Part shown: piece after piece, positions 27,811 through 37,176 of the stretch
How the letters are laid out: the number at the start of each line of letters is the position of its first letter
How positions within the stretch are numbered: the first letter of the stretch is position 1
DNA from: Planobispora rosea
GTDB lineage: Bacteria; Actinomycetota; Actinomycetes; Streptosporangiales; Streptosporangiaceae
Reading direction: 5' to 3'
Assembly: GCF_014648175.1 (NCBI RefSeq)
Contig: NZ_BMQP01000032.1
Span: forward strand, 1 to 64,000
Length of the DNA: 64,000 bases
Position numbers and translations under genes: made by a program
The notes under the pieces: model-generated
Told to the model about the DNA's origin: nothing
Seen by the model: only the letters and a program-made list of their open reading frames with translations
The model's database searches: none

Positions 27811-27830
27811 GGACCGCGGTTGTGATCTCC

Positions 27831-27906
27831 TTGACGCCCGGCGGAGGCCGCCACTAGCTTTGGGAGCGCTCCCAAGAATCGAATGCCAATTATGGGAGCG
27901 CTCCCA
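27831..27906 (+). promoter_or_regulatory. NRPS promoter with two LacI/CebR-type operators
   Basis: A -35 box TTGACG (27831-27836) and a -10 box TAGCTT (27855-27860) are separated by 18 bases. Two perfect palindromes TGGGAGCGCTCCCA follow at 27861-27874 and 27893-27906, centres 32 bases apart (about three helical turns). The sequence equals the operator consensus known for CebR, the LacI-family cellobiose repressor of Streptomyces. A repressor bound there would cover the start site. The repressor gene is not in this window. Confidence 0.85.
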
Positions 27907-27972
27907 AAGATCGAACAGCCCGCAGACACCGCTCGTGTCCCGAGCAGGTTTCCGTCGGAGGAGTCGAGACAT

Positions 27973-30900
27973 ATGCCGAGCGACACGGTTCCGGAGGCTG
28001 GGCTCCCCCGCGAGGACGAGCGGCGGCCGGCCGCTCCCAGGCCGGGCCCGGAGATCCCGCTGCGGGACCCCTCCGACGACATACCGCTCACCCCGGCGCA
28101 GCAGCGCCTGTGGTTCCTGGACCGCGTCGGGTTCGGCGGCGCCGCCTACCTGCTGTGGCTGGGAATCCGGATCACCGGGACGATCGACCTGGCGGCGTTG
28201 CGCGGGTCCCTGGGCGCGCTGGTCCGGCGGCACGAGGCGTTGCGCACCGCCGTCGTGGAGACGGACACCGGACCGAGACAGGTCGTCCACGACCTGTCCG
28301 AGGACGAACTCGCCGGGCTGCTGCACGTCGAGGATCTCAGCGCGCTCCCCTCGCCGGACTCCGGAATCGAGGAGAGGGAGGCGCTCGCGCGGCGGCGCAC
28401 CCGGGAGATCGTGACCGCGCCGTTCGACCTCGGCCGTCCGCCGCTGCTCCGCGTCGCGCTGCTGCGCCTGGCCGAGGACGAGCACGTCCTCCTCATGAGC
28501 GTGCACCACATCGTCTCCGACGGGCCCTCCCTGACGGTCATCCCGGAGGAGCTGTTCTCCGGTTACCGCACGATCGTGACCGGTGGGCCGGAGGAGTCCT
28601 CCTCCGGCCCACCGGTCACGCAGTTCCCCGACTACGCGGTGTGGCTGGCCGGTCAGGACCCCGAATCGCTCCGCGCCGACCGTGACTACTGGCGCGACCG
28701 GCTCGACGGCGCCCCGCCGCTGCTGCCGCTGCCCACCGACCGGCCGCGCACCGCCTCCCAGGCGACGGACTCCGGCCGCTGCTCCGCGCGGTTGCCCGAC
28801 GAGGTGGCCCAGGGACTGCGCGCGCTGCTGCGGCGCGAGAGGTGCACGCCGTACATCGTGCTGCAGACCGCTTTCGCGGCGGCGCTGGCCCGGGTGTGCG
28901 ACGTGGAGGACCTCGTCATCGGGACACCGGTGGCCAACCGCGACCTGCCGTCGCTGACCCGGTCGGTGGGCATGTACGTCAACACCCTGGCGATGCGCGC
29001 CGACGTGCGCGGCAACCCCACGCTCACCGAGCTGCTGCGGCGCACCCGCGCCGGCTTCCTCGGCGCCTTCAAGCACCAGAGGTTCCCGTTCGACCAGGTG
29101 GTCGAGCTGGTGAACGCGCCCAGGGACCTCGCCCACAACCCCGTCTTCCAGGTCATGCTGGTCGTCCAGCCGGCCACGCCGACCGACCACGGCATGCCCG
29201 GCTGGTCCATGCGCGAGTGGGAGACGCCGGCTCCGAGCGCCCGGTTCGACCTCACCCTGTACGTCACCATGGGCACCGCCATGGGCACCGTCATGGGCGC
29301 CGAGACGGACATCAGCATCGACTACTCCACCGCCCTCTTCGACGCCGGGACCGCCGAGCGCATGAGGGACCACGTGGTGCGGATGCTCACCGAACTGGCG
29401 ACGCGGCCGGACACCCGGGTGTGGGACGTCGACCTCGCCGGCGACGGGCACGGCGACGGGCACGGCGACGCCGCGCTGTTGCCGGCGGGCACCGTGCGGG
29501 ACACGGCCGCACGCGCCGCGCAGCTCCGGGTGCACGAGCTGGTCGCGCTCCGGGCCGCGGAGACGCCCGAGGCGCCGGCCGTCGTCGCGGGGGACGGGCG
29601 CACCCTCTCCTACCGGGAGCTGGACCGGCGCGCCGAGGACCTCGCGCGCGAGCTGGCCGGCGCGGGCGTGGGACCGGGAGAGCTCGCCGGCGTGGTCCTG
29701 CCCCCCGGCCCGGAGGCCGTGGCGGCGATCCTCGGCGTGCTCAAGGCGGGCGGCGCGTACCTGCCGCTCGATCCCTCCCATCCGCCGGCCCGCCTGCGGG
29801 ACATCCTGCGGGAGTCGGGCGCCCGCGTGACCCTGTCGGAGGGCGGGGACGGCATCGAGATCTCCGCCCCGGTGACCGGCGGTGCCGAGGTCTCCGCTCC
29901 GGCACCCGGTGGCGGTACGGCGGCCGGGCCCCCCTCCGGCCGTCCCGGTCCCGGCGACCTGGCGTACGTGATCTACACCTCGGGCTCCACCGGCCGGCCG
30001 AAGGGAGTCATGGTCACGCATGCGACGCTCTCCCTGCTGACCGAGTCCTTCGCCCGCGTCCACGGGTTCGGCCCGGGGCAGCGGCTGCTCGTGCTCCCGC
30101 CGCTGACCTTCGACGCGTCGGTGGGGGACGTCTTCCCCGCGCTGGTCTCCGGTGCCGCCCTGGTCTTCCATCCCGAGCCCGCCCTGCTCGACGGGGCGGA
30201 GCTCGTGCGGTTCTGCGCCGCCCGGAGGGTGACGGCCGTGGACACCGCCGCCGCCCTGTGGCGGCGCTGGGCCGGGGAACTGGACGGGACGGGCGTACCG
30301 GGCGACTGGCCGGTGGACGTCATGATGATCGGCGGGGAGCGCGTGCCCATGGACGCGGTGCGCGCCTGGGCACGGGCCACCGGCGGCCGGGTACGGCTCT
30401 TCAACCACTACGGCCCGACCGAGGCCACGGTCTGCGCCACCGTGTACGGCACGGTGGACGGCGGCGAGGCCGCGGGCGCGGTCCACCTGCCGATCGGCCG
30501 CCCGCTCCCGCACGTCCGCGCGTACGTCTGCGACCGGTACGGCGGGCGGGCCCCGGTGGGCACGCCCGGTGAGCTGTACCTGGGCGGCGACTGCCTGGCC
30601 CGCGGATATCTCGGTGACCCGGCGATGACCGCCGGCCGGTTCGTGCCCGATCCGTTCGCCGCCGTACCGGGCTCGCGCATGTACCGCACCGGCGACCTGG
30701 TGCGGCGGCTGGCCGACGGGTCCCTGGAGTTCCTCGGCAGAGTCGACCGGCAGGTGAAGATCCACGGCCACCTCGTCGAGCCCGCCGAGGTGGAGGCCGC
30801 GCTGGCGACGCATCCGGCGGTGGGCGAGGCGGCGGTCGCGGCCGTGCCCGATCCGGCCGGTCACCACCGGCTGATCGCCTACGTCACCGGCGGCGAGCCC

Positions 30901-32514
30901 GGCGACCTCAGACGGCATCTGCGGGACCGGCTGCCGGACTACCTCGTGCCCGCGCGCTTCGTCCGGCTCGACTCCCTCCCCCGCACCGCGCACGGCAAGA
31001 CCGACTACGCGGCGCTGCCCGTGCCCGAGCCCGGCGACTCCGGGCCGGAGGAGTTCACCCCGCCGCGGGGTCCCGTGGAGGAGGCCCTCGCCCGGGTCTG
31101 GGCCCGGGTGCTCGGGGTGGAGCGGGTGGGCCGCCACGACGGCTTCTTCGCCCTCGGCGGGCACTCCCTGCGGATCGCCGAGGTGGTGACCCGGGTGCAC
31201 GACGAGCTCGGCGTGCGTCCCTCCGCCCGCGACCTGTTCGAGGCCGCCGACCTGGCCGAGTTCGCGGCGCTGGTCACCGCCCGCGCCGGCGGCTCCCGCG
31301 ATGACGACGCACCGGACCTGCGGGCCGAGGTGACGCTCCCGGACGAGGTGGCGGTGGCCGCCCGGACCACCGCCCGGCGCGGTTCCGGGACGGCCCTCAC
31401 CCGGCGCGGTTGCGGGGCGGTCCTGCTGACCGGCGCCACGGGCTTCCTCGGCGCGCACCTCGTGGCCGAGCTGCTGGAGCGCACGGCGGGCCGGGTGATC
31501 TGCCTGGTGCGCGCCGACTCCCCGGAGCACGCCCTGCGGCGGGTGCGGGAGAACCTGGCCCGGTACGGGCTGGAACGGGTGTCCGGCGACCCCCGGCTGA
31601 CAGGGCTGCCCGGCGATCTGGCCGCGCCGCGCCTCGGGCTGGGCGCCGAGGCGTTCGGTGACCTGGCCCTGCGGGTGGACGCCGTCTGCCACAGCGGCGG
31701 ACTGGTCAACTTCGCCCAGCCGTACGCCCTGCTGCGCCCGCCGAACGTGGCGGGCACGGTGGAGGTGCTGCGGCTCGCGGCGATGGGCGGCGGGATCCCG
31801 GTGCACCTGCTCTCGACCCTCGGGGTGTACCTCGGCGACGCCTACCGCGGACGGCCGGTCACCGAACTCGATCCACCGGAGGATCCCGGCGGCCTCGGCG
31901 GCGGATACAACCAGAGCAAGTGGGTGGCCGACCGGCTGGCCGAACCGGCGCGGCGGCGCGGCATCCCGGTGACCGTGCACCGGCCCGCCCGGATCGGCGG
32001 CGACAGCCGCACCGGGATCGGGGCCCCCGACGACTACTTCGGCCGGCTGCTGATCACCTGCGCCCAGGTCGGCATGGTGCCCGACCTGGGCTTCGAGGAG
32101 GACCTGTCCCCGGTGGACCAGGTGGCCGGCGGGGTGGCCGCGGCGGTCGCCGCGACCGAGCCTCCCCCTCACGACCTGCACTACTTCAATCCGGCGACGG
32201 TCGGCTACCGGCAGATCGCCGCGGCCCTGACCGAACGCGGGCATCCCGCCGCCCCGGTGCCCTGGTCCCGGTGGCGGGCCGCCGTACTGGACCGGCTGGC
32301 CGCCGGGGAGCCGGTCGCGCTCGAACCGTTCGCCGCCGGGCTGGCCGAGGCCGAGCCGCGCTTCGACCGGCCGCTGTTCGACTGCACCCGGACCGAGAAG
32401 TGGCTGACCGGGGCCGGGGTGCCGGCCGCGTTCGACGGGTCGTGGCTGCTCGGCCGCTACCTGGACGCGTTCGCCGCCTCGGGCCGGCTGCCGGGCGGAG
32501 GGAACGGAGCGTGA
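27973..32514 (+). CDS. Single-module NRPS, C-A-T-R architecture
   Basis: A 1513-residue nonribosomal peptide synthetase. The condensation domain starts near residue 35 (LTPAQQRLWFLDRV) and has the active HHIVSDG at about 178-184. The adenylation domain (about 510-1010) shows A3 YTSGSTGRPKG near 668, A5 NHYGPTE near 811, A7 YRTGDLVRR and A10 with the catalytic Lys in RTAHGKTDY. The carrier has LGGHSL with the phosphopantetheine Ser near 1065. The C-terminal thioester reductase has the NAD(P) motif LLTGATGFLGAHL near 1151 and catalytic YNQSK near 1312-1316, so the product should leave as an aldehyde or alcohol. By-eye pocket code is about D-A-G-D-M-G-H-V-C-K, which I do not match to a known substrate. 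ATG 27973 has a GGAGGAG site; earlier open frame overlaps the operators. Confidence 0.95.
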   Translation: MPSDTVPEAGLPREDERRPAAPRPGPEIPLRDPSDDIPLTPAQQRLWFLDRVGFGGAAYLLWLGIRITGTIDLAALRGSLGALVRRHEALRTAVVETDTGPRQVVHDLSEDELAGLLHVEDLSALPSPDSGIEEREALARRRTREIVTAPFDLGRPPLLRVALLRLAEDEHVLLMSVHHIVSDGPSLTVIPEELFSGYRTIVTGGPEESSSGPPVTQFPDYAVWLAGQDPESLRADRDYWRDRLDGAPPLLPLPTDRPRTASQATDSGRCSARLPDEVAQGLRALLRRERCTPYIVLQTAFAAALARVCDVEDLVIGTPVANRDLPSLTRSVGMYVNTLAMRADVRGNPTLTELLRRTRAGFLGAFKHQRFPFDQVVELVNAPRDLAHNPVFQVMLVVQPATPTDHGMPGWSMREWETPAPSARFDLTLYVTMGTAMGTVMGAETDISIDYSTALFDAGTAERMRDHVVRMLTELATRPDTRVWDVDLAGDGHGDGHGDAALLPAGTVRDTAARAAQLRVHELVALRAAETPEAPAVVAGDGRTLSYRELDRRAEDLARELAGAGVGPGELAGVVLPPGPEAVAAILGVLKAGGAYLPLDPSHPPARLRDILRESGARVTLSEGGDGIEISAPVTGGAEVSAPAPGGGTAAGPPSGRPGPGDLAYVIYTSGSTGRPKGVMVTHATLSLLTESFARVHGFGPGQRLLVLPPLTFDASVGDVFPALVSGAALVFHPEPALLDGAELVRFCAARRVTAVDTAAALWRRWAGELDGTGVPGDWPVDVMMIGGERVPMDAVRAWARATGGRVRLFNHYGPTEATVCATVYGTVDGGEAAGAVHLPIGRPLPHVRAYVCDRYGGRAPVGTPGELYLGGDCLARGYLGDPAMTAGRFVPDPFAAVPGSRMYRTGDLVRRLADGSLEFLGRVDRQVKIHGHLVEPAEVEAALATHPAVGEAAVAAVPDPAGHHRLIAYVTGGEPGDLRRHLRDRLPDYLVPARFVRLDSLPRTAHGKTDYAALPVPEPGDSGPEEFTPPRGPVEEALARVWARVLGVERVGRHDGFFALGGHSLRIAEVVTRVHDELGVRPSARDLFEAADLAEFAALVTARAGGSRDDDAPDLRAEVTLPDEVAVAARTTARRGSGTALTRRGCGAVLLTGATGFLGAHLVAELLERTAGRVICLVRADSPEHALRRVRENLARYGLERVSGDPRLTGLPGDLAAPRLGLGAEAFGDLALRVDAVCHSGGLVNFAQPYALLRPPNVAGTVEVLRLAAMGGGIPVHLLSTLGVYLGDAYRGRPVTELDPPEDPGGLGGGYNQSKWVADRLAEPARRRGIPVTVHRPARIGGDSRTGIGAPDDYFGRLLITCAQVGMVPDLGFEEDLSPVDQVAGGVAAAVAATEPPPHDLHYFNPATVGYRQIAAALTERGHPAAPVPWSRWRAAVLDRLAAGEPVALEPFAAGLAEAEPRFDRPLFDCTRTEKWLTGAGVPAAFDGSWLLGRYLDAFAASGRLPGGGNGA

Positions 32515-33896
32515 CCGCCAGAGGAGACCTGGTCAGGTTCGGCGGGGTGTGGCTGGCCTCGCTGGTGTCCGGCGTGGGGTCCAGCATCACCTCCTTCGTC
32601 CTGGGCGTGTGGGTGTTCCAGACGACCGGGTCGGCCACCCTGTTCGCGTTCGTGATGCTGAGCGCCATGCTCCCCGGCCTGATCGCCGGGCCGTTCGCCG
32701 GGGTCGCGATCGACCGCTTCAACCGGCGGACGGTCATGGTGGTGACCGACAGCCTGGCGGCGGCGTCCACCGCCGCGGTGGCGCTCCTGCTGTACCTGGA
32801 CGCGCTCGCGGTGTGGCACGTGTACGTCAGCGCGATGGTGAGCGCCGCGTGCGGGGTCTTCCATCTGACCGCCTACCAGGCGATGACGCCCATGCTGATC
32901 CCCAAGCGGCACCTGGGCCGGGTCAACGGGCTCATGCAGACCGCCACGGCGGTCCAGATCGCCGCCCCGCTCCTGGCCGCCTCGCTGCTCGGCGCCGTGG
33001 GCATGGTCGGCGTGCTCGTCATCGACCTGGCGTCGTTCGCCGTCGCGATGGGCACACTGCTGGTGGTGAGCCTGCCCGCGCCGGTGCTGCACCCGCAGGA
33101 GCGGGCCGAACGGCCGTCCCTCGGCTCGGATCTCGCCTCCGGCCTGCGGTACCTGCGGGCCCGGCCGCCGCTGCTCGCGTTCGTCCTGACCCTGACCGCC
33201 TACAACTTCCTCTTCGGGGTCGCCGGGGTACTGGTCCAGCCGCTCATCCTGTCCTTCTCCTCGGCGGCCACCCTGGGCGTGCTGATGTTCGCGGGCGGGT
33301 CCGGGCTCTTCGCGGGCGGCCTGCTCATGGGCGCGTGGGGAGGGCCGAAACGGCGCGTGAGCGGGATCGCGGCGTTCACGGCGCTCGGCGGAGCGGCCCT
33401 GGCCCTGCACGCGCCCTGGACGTCGGCCGTGGTCGTGGGCGTCGCCGCGGCCGTGTTCCTGTTCACCCTGCCCGTGGTCCAGGGCACCGTCGTCACGGTC
33501 CTGCAGAGCAAGGTCGAGCCGGCCTCCCTGGGCCGCGTCATGGGCACCTCGCACACCCTCGGCCAGCTCGCGATGCCCGCCGCCTACCTGCTGGCGGCCC
33601 CGCTGGCCGAGAACGTCGTGGGGCCGGCCCTGGAACCCGGCGGCCCGCTCGCGGGCTCGCTGGGGGCGGTCGTCGGCGTCGGAGAGGCACGCGGACTGGC
33701 CGCGGTGGTGCTGGCGGACGGGATCCTGCTGGTCCTGCTGGCGGCCGCCGTGATGCTGGTCCCCGCGCTCCGGCGGCTGGAGCGCGACGTCCCCGACGCC
33801 GTACCGGGTGGCGGCGCGGCCGAGGGCGGCGGGGACACGGAGGGCGCACAGGACCCGGAGGAGGGTGTACGGGGGGCCGGCGCGCTCCACGGATGA
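32511..33896 (+). CDS. MFS exporter of the NRPS operon
   Basis: A 461-residue protein with about 10-12 hydrophobic segments, starting at GTG 32511 overlapping the NRPS stop (GTGA). It resembles MFS_3/TetV-like drug exporters: FGGVWLASLVSGVGSSITSF at the start, then GPFAGVAIDRFNRRTVMVV (motif A) and HLGRVNGLMQTATAVQIAAP. The C-terminal 45 residues are Gly/Glu-rich. The overlap implies co-expression with the synthetase and an export role for its product. Confidence 0.9.
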   Translation: MTARGDLVRFGGVWLASLVSGVGSSITSFVLGVWVFQTTGSATLFAFVMLSAMLPGLIAGPFAGVAIDRFNRRTVMVVTDSLAAASTAAVALLLYLDALAVWHVYVSAMVSAACGVFHLTAYQAMTPMLIPKRHLGRVNGLMQTATAVQIAAPLLAASLLGAVGMVGVLVIDLASFAVAMGTLLVVSLPAPVLHPQERAERPSLGSDLASGLRYLRARPPLLAFVLTLTAYNFLFGVAGVLVQPLILSFSSAATLGVLMFAGGSGLFAGGLLMGAWGGPKRRVSGIAAFTALGGAALALHAPWTSAVVVGVAAAVFLFTLPVVQGTVVTVLQSKVEPASLGRVMGTSHTLGQLAMPAAYLLAAPLAENVVGPALEPGGPLAGSLGAVVGVGEARGLAAVVLADGILLVLLAAAVMLVPALRRLERDVPDAVPGGGAAEGGGDTEGAQDPEEGVRGAGALHG

Positions 33897-33924
33897 GCAC
33901 GGCTCCTTCTGAAGGGGGATGCGC

Positions 33925-33942
33925 GCAGCGCCGGGGCGCTGC
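33925..33942 (+). terminator. Short hairpin between MFS and hydrolase genes
   Basis: GCAGCGCC-GG-GGCGCTGC forms a small GC-rich hairpin in the 99-base gap. It might attenuate read-through from the NRPS/MFS pair into the hydrolase. There is no T-tract, so this is tentative. Confidence 0.35.
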
Positions 33943-33995
33943 AGGGTCGGAAGCAGGCGACCGTCGGGCCGCCCCGATCCGGAAGGACTCCAGCA

Positions 33996-35285
33996 GTGTC
34001 ATCGAGACACACCAGGACGGTGCGCGCTTCGGCGTTGGTCGCGGGTCTCGCGCTCGCGGGCGGGCTCACCGCGACCGCTCCCGCCGTGGCGGCGGAGCAG
34101 CGGGCCGGGCTCACCGCGCCGCCCCTCACCGGCCGGTACGACGTCGGCACCACCGACCTCCACCTCGTCGACCCGTCCCGTCCCGATCCGTGGAAACCGG
34201 AACGGCGCCGGGAACTCATGGTCACCGTCGCCTACCCGGCGGACCGGTTCGCCGGGGGCCCGCGGGCACCGTGGCTCACACCCGGCATGAGCACCGTCGT
34301 CGACCAGGTGCTGGCGGGCGAGGACTACCTCGGTCTCCCGGCCGGTTCCATCGACTGGGCGTCGGCGAAGCGGAGGGCCGAGACCGGCGTCCCCGTGGCG
34401 CACGGCGCGCCGAAGCCGGTCGTACTCTTCTCACCCGGCTTCGGCGGCCCGCGGGAGACGTACACGGCGATCGTCGACGATCTGGCGAGCCGCGGCTACG
34501 TGGTCGTCTCGCTCTCGCACACCTACGAGAGCGTGGCGGTCGAGTTCCCCGACGGGCGGCTCGAACTCGCGGTGCCCGAGGATGGAAGCCCCGGATCCGG
34601 GAAGAAGGCGCTCGACGCCCGGGTCGCCGACAGCCGGTTCGTCCTCGACCGGCTCAAGGCGATCACCCGGGGTGAGAACCCCGACGCGGGGAAGCGGCCG
34701 CTGCCGCGTGGGCTCGGCCGGTCGCTCGACCTGTCCCGGGTCGGCGCCTACGGGCACTCCTACGGCGGGTTCACCGCGGGTGAGACGATGGTCCACGACC
34801 GCCGTGTCGACGCCGGGATCAACCTGGACGGCGCGATGGCGACCGCGGCCGGCTATCCCCCGGGAAGTCCTTATGTGCCGGGCGAGGTCACGGAACGCGG
34901 CCTGGACAGGCCGTTCCTCCTGATGGGCGCCGAGGGGGTCGACGAGAACGGGAAACCGCTCGAGCACACGCACCGCAATCCCGGATTCGACCGCAGCTGG
35001 GCGGACTTCTGGGCCAGACAGCGAGGCTGGAAACGGGATCTGCTCCTGCGCGGCGGCAGCACGCACATGGCCTACAGCGATCTGCAGGTCATCGTGCCGC
35101 AGCTCGGCGCACGCGTGGCGCCGGAGAAGCGTGAGGCGGTCATCGGCACCATCGATCCCCGTCGTTCGGTGGCCGCGCAACGGGACTACATCGGCGCGTT
35201 CTTCGATCTGCACCTTCGCGGCCGGGACCGGCACCTGTTCGACGGCGAATCCCCGCAACACCCGGACATCGACTTCATCGAATAG
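33996..35285 (+). CDS. Secreted alpha/beta hydrolase, PAF-acetylhydrolase-like
   Basis: A 429-residue exported enzyme. The signal peptide (ASALVAGLALAGGLTATAPAVAA) is followed by a hydrolase with VVLFSPGFGGPRETYTAI near the oxyanion hole, the nucleophile elbow GAYGHSYGGFT, an acidic residue in INLDGAM and a His in GGSTHMAYSD. The pattern fits the platelet-activating-factor acetylhydrolase/lipase group. Start GTG 33996 has AAGGA upstream. It follows the NRPS and MFS genes in the same direction and may process or detoxify the exported product; that link is inference. Confidence 0.8.
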   Translation: MSSRHTRTVRASALVAGLALAGGLTATAPAVAAEQRAGLTAPPLTGRYDVGTTDLHLVDPSRPDPWKPERRRELMVTVAYPADRFAGGPRAPWLTPGMSTVVDQVLAGEDYLGLPAGSIDWASAKRRAETGVPVAHGAPKPVVLFSPGFGGPRETYTAIVDDLASRGYVVVSLSHTYESVAVEFPDGRLELAVPEDGSPGSGKKALDARVADSRFVLDRLKAITRGENPDAGKRPLPRGLGRSLDLSRVGAYGHSYGGFTAGETMVHDRRVDAGINLDGAMATAAGYPPGSPYVPGEVTERGLDRPFLLMGAEGVDENGKPLEHTHRNPGFDRSWADFWARQRGWKRDLLLRGGSTHMAYSDLQVIVPQLGARVAPEKREAVIGTIDPRRSVAAQRDYIGAFFDLHLRGRDRHLFDGESPQHPDIDFIE

Positions 35286-35343
35286 GACTGCGGGGGACTC
35301 TCCCGCATCGGTGAAGGCGTCGGTCATCGTCTCCGTGACCGGT

Positions 35344-36384
35344 TCAGCCCTCCCGGTCGGCGACGAGCAGGGAGAGCGTGGCCGATCGGGTGAGATCGTG
35401 GCGTGCGGGCGGGGAGCAGCCCGCCTCCACCATCCACCCGGCGATCGTCTCCACCGGGTGGAGTCTTCCGCCCTGGGTGTGGATCAGGTTGAGGTCGAAG
35501 CCGCGGGTGAACCCCTCCTCGAGAACGCTGCCGACCGGGTCGGTGAGGGTCTCCATCAGGATCAGCCTCCCGCCGGGGCGCAGTGCTCCCACCGCCCGGC
35601 CCACCAGGGTCCGGGCGGTGAGGGCCGGGAAGCCGTGCAGCACGTTGAACAGCAGCACGACGTCCTGTCCTCCGGGCAGTTCGGCCGTGCGGAGGTCTCC
35701 GGGGACGAAGGCGAAGCGGCCGGTCAGTCCTTCGGCCTCCACCGCCGCGCGACCCGGTTCCAGGGCCTCGGGCAGGTCGAGGACGGTCGCGGACAGGCCG
35801 GGATGGCTGCGGCAGTAGGCGAGGCTGTACCTGGCGTGCCCGCCACCGAGGTCGAGCAGGCGGGCCGGCTCGCCGGGCAGCGCGGCGAGTTCCAGCACCT
35901 CCTTCTCCACCCACTCGGCGATGCGGAGCTGGATGCCCTGGAACCGGGTGAGCACGTCGGGGCGTTCCTGGAGCCAGGCGTAGAAGTCGCGCTGCGGCCT
36001 GCCGGTGCGCACGGTCTCCTCCAGCCCCTGCCAGAGTTCGCCGATCAGTGAGTGCCAGAAGTCCAGCACGGCGCCGAATCCGTCGTCCGGCCCGGCCAGC
36101 CACGCCCCGGCGGGGGTCCGCTCGTAGCCGTCCGGGCCCTCGGCGAGGTAGCCGCCGGTGACCAGCAGGCGCAGCAGGGCGCGGAGGTTCGCCTCGTCCA
36201 CGGCCAGTTCGCCGGCGAGGGCGCCGAGTTCGCGCGGTCCCCGTTCCAGCGCGCCGAACACGCCGAGCCGCAGTGCGGCCACCGCGGCGTGGAAGATCAT
36301 CGTCTGGATCAGGTCGATCTGGACGGCCGGTCCGTCTCCCCGGCGCAGGGTCGCGGCCTCGTCGGGCGGCAGGTCGAGTGGCAC
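35344..36384 (-). CDS. SAM-dependent methyltransferase, O-methyltransferase family 2
   Basis: A 346-residue enzyme with the N-terminal winged-helix dimerisation domain (QTMIFHAAVAALRLGVFGAL) and a Rossmann domain with motif I LLDLGGGHARYSLAYCRSHP and the conserved FNVLHGFP and LRPGGRLILME. This acetylserotonin O-methyltransferase-like family includes the C- or O-methyltransferases acting on hydroxykynurenine-type aromatics in pyrrolobenzodiazepine and actinomycin pathways. It ends the leftward operon with the kynurenine monooxygenase-like gene, so an aromatic hydroxyl- or ring-methylation role is plausible. Confidence 0.87.
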   Translation of the reverse strand: MPLDLPPDEAATLRRGDGPAVQIDLIQTMIFHAAVAALRLGVFGALERGPRELGALAGELAVDEANLRALLRLLVTGGYLAEGPDGYERTPAGAWLAGPDDGFGAVLDFWHSLIGELWQGLEETVRTGRPQRDFYAWLQERPDVLTRFQGIQLRIAEWVEKEVLELAALPGEPARLLDLGGGHARYSLAYCRSHPGLSATVLDLPEALEPGRAAVEAEGLTGRFAFVPGDLRTAELPGGQDVVLLFNVLHGFPALTARTLVGRAVGALRPGGRLILMETLTDPVGSVLEEGFTRGFDLNLIHTQGGRLHPVETIAGWMVEAGCSPPARHDLTRSATLSLLVADREG

Positions 36385-36404
36385 GTCGCTCCTCGGGTCG
36401 GTTC

Positions 36405-36500
36405 GTCGGCTCGGGCGCCCGTCGGCTCAGGCGCCCATCGGTCCGGGCGCTCATCGTCTCGGGCACCCATCGGTCCGGGTCCCCGGCGGCCCGGGTGCCC
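36405..36500. repeat. 16-bp tandem repeat, six degenerate units
   Basis: Six contiguous 16-base units, for example GTCGGCTCGGGCGCCC, GTCGGCTCAGGCGCCC and ATCGGTCCGGGCGCTC, lie between the DUF6875-like and methyltransferase genes. The period is exact though bases vary. They occupy most of the 126-base gap inside an otherwise coupled operon. Confidence 0.85.
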
Positions 36501-36510
36501 GGCGGGTTCG

Positions 36511-37176
36511 TCAGCTCAGGCTCTCGGCGGCGGCGCGCACCGACTCCCTCAGATGCGCGGGCACCTCGTCCCCGAACCACGACAGGTAGGCGCGCATGTG
36601 GTCGTGGTCGTCCCGCAGGAAGGGGAAGTCGGTCGCCACCATGTGCCTGATCACGAGCATCGCCACGGGGCTGGCCAGCGGGCGCAGGTCGGGGTTCCAC
36701 AGGCCCGGCTTGTCGGGCGGCCCCTGGTGGAACTCGCCGATCATGAGCCCTTCCGAGACGTACGACGCCTTCAACGCCGCCTGCGCCGCGTCGATGGCCG
36801 GGAGGTCCTCCCTGCGCGCGTCCGGGAAGAGGATCATCAGGGTGGTGTAGGTGGAGAGGATCTCCCCGGCCGGGGCCAGGCGCATGAACCACTCACGGTA
36901 CGGCCGGACGGAGCGTGTCACCTCGTCCACGCCGGCCGGGCGGCCCGGCTGTACGGCGAGGAAGGCCCGGCCTTTGTCCATCGACGTGGAGGTGTACGGG
37001 CACACGGCTCCCCTGCGGCCCAGTTCGGGCAGCGGCCTGCACAGGTAGTCGCCCATCCACTCCCGCACGGTGCGCAGGGCGGGCAGGTGCTCGGCGACGT
37101 CCGGCGGCGGCGGGGTCAGGTCGAGGTCCCCCATCTCGATGAGGACCAGGTCGTCGTGGTCGGGATGGCGTATCAT
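36511..37176 (-). CDS. DUF6875-like protein
   Basis: A 221-residue protein. The N-terminal part HLPALRTVREWMGDYLCRP, then PELGRRGAVCPYTSTSMDKG, has the LxxVRxWMxxYLxxPHPELGRxGxVCP pattern I associate with DUF6875; function unknown. ATG 37176 has a GAGGAGG site and overlaps the stop of the monooxygenase gene (ATGA), so the two are coupled. Two conserved Cys and an HQGP motif are visible. No catalytic role should be assumed. Confidence 0.75.
   Translation of the reverse strand: MIRHPDHDDLVLIEMGDLDLTPPPPDVAEHLPALRTVREWMGDYLCRPLPELGRRGAVCPYTSTSMDKGRAFLAVQPGRPAGVDEVTRSVRPYREWFMRLAPAGEILSTYTTLMILFPDARREDLPAIDAAQAALKASYVSEGLMIGEFHQGPPDKPGLWNPDLRPLASPVAMLVIRHMVATDFPFLRDDHDHMRAYLSWFGDEVPAHLRESVRAAAESLS

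Noticed and set aside
27883-27972. Extended NRPS N-terminus starting inside the operator region
   Set aside because: The extra 30 codons include the second operator, and ATG 27973 has a strong GGAGGAG site.
25726-32244. A 2172-codon minus-strand open frame opposite the NRPS and two-component genes
   Set aside because: It is a high-GC antisense shadow; its translation is low complexity (Gly/Arg/Ala/Gln) with no domain, while the plus strand has clear motifs throughout.
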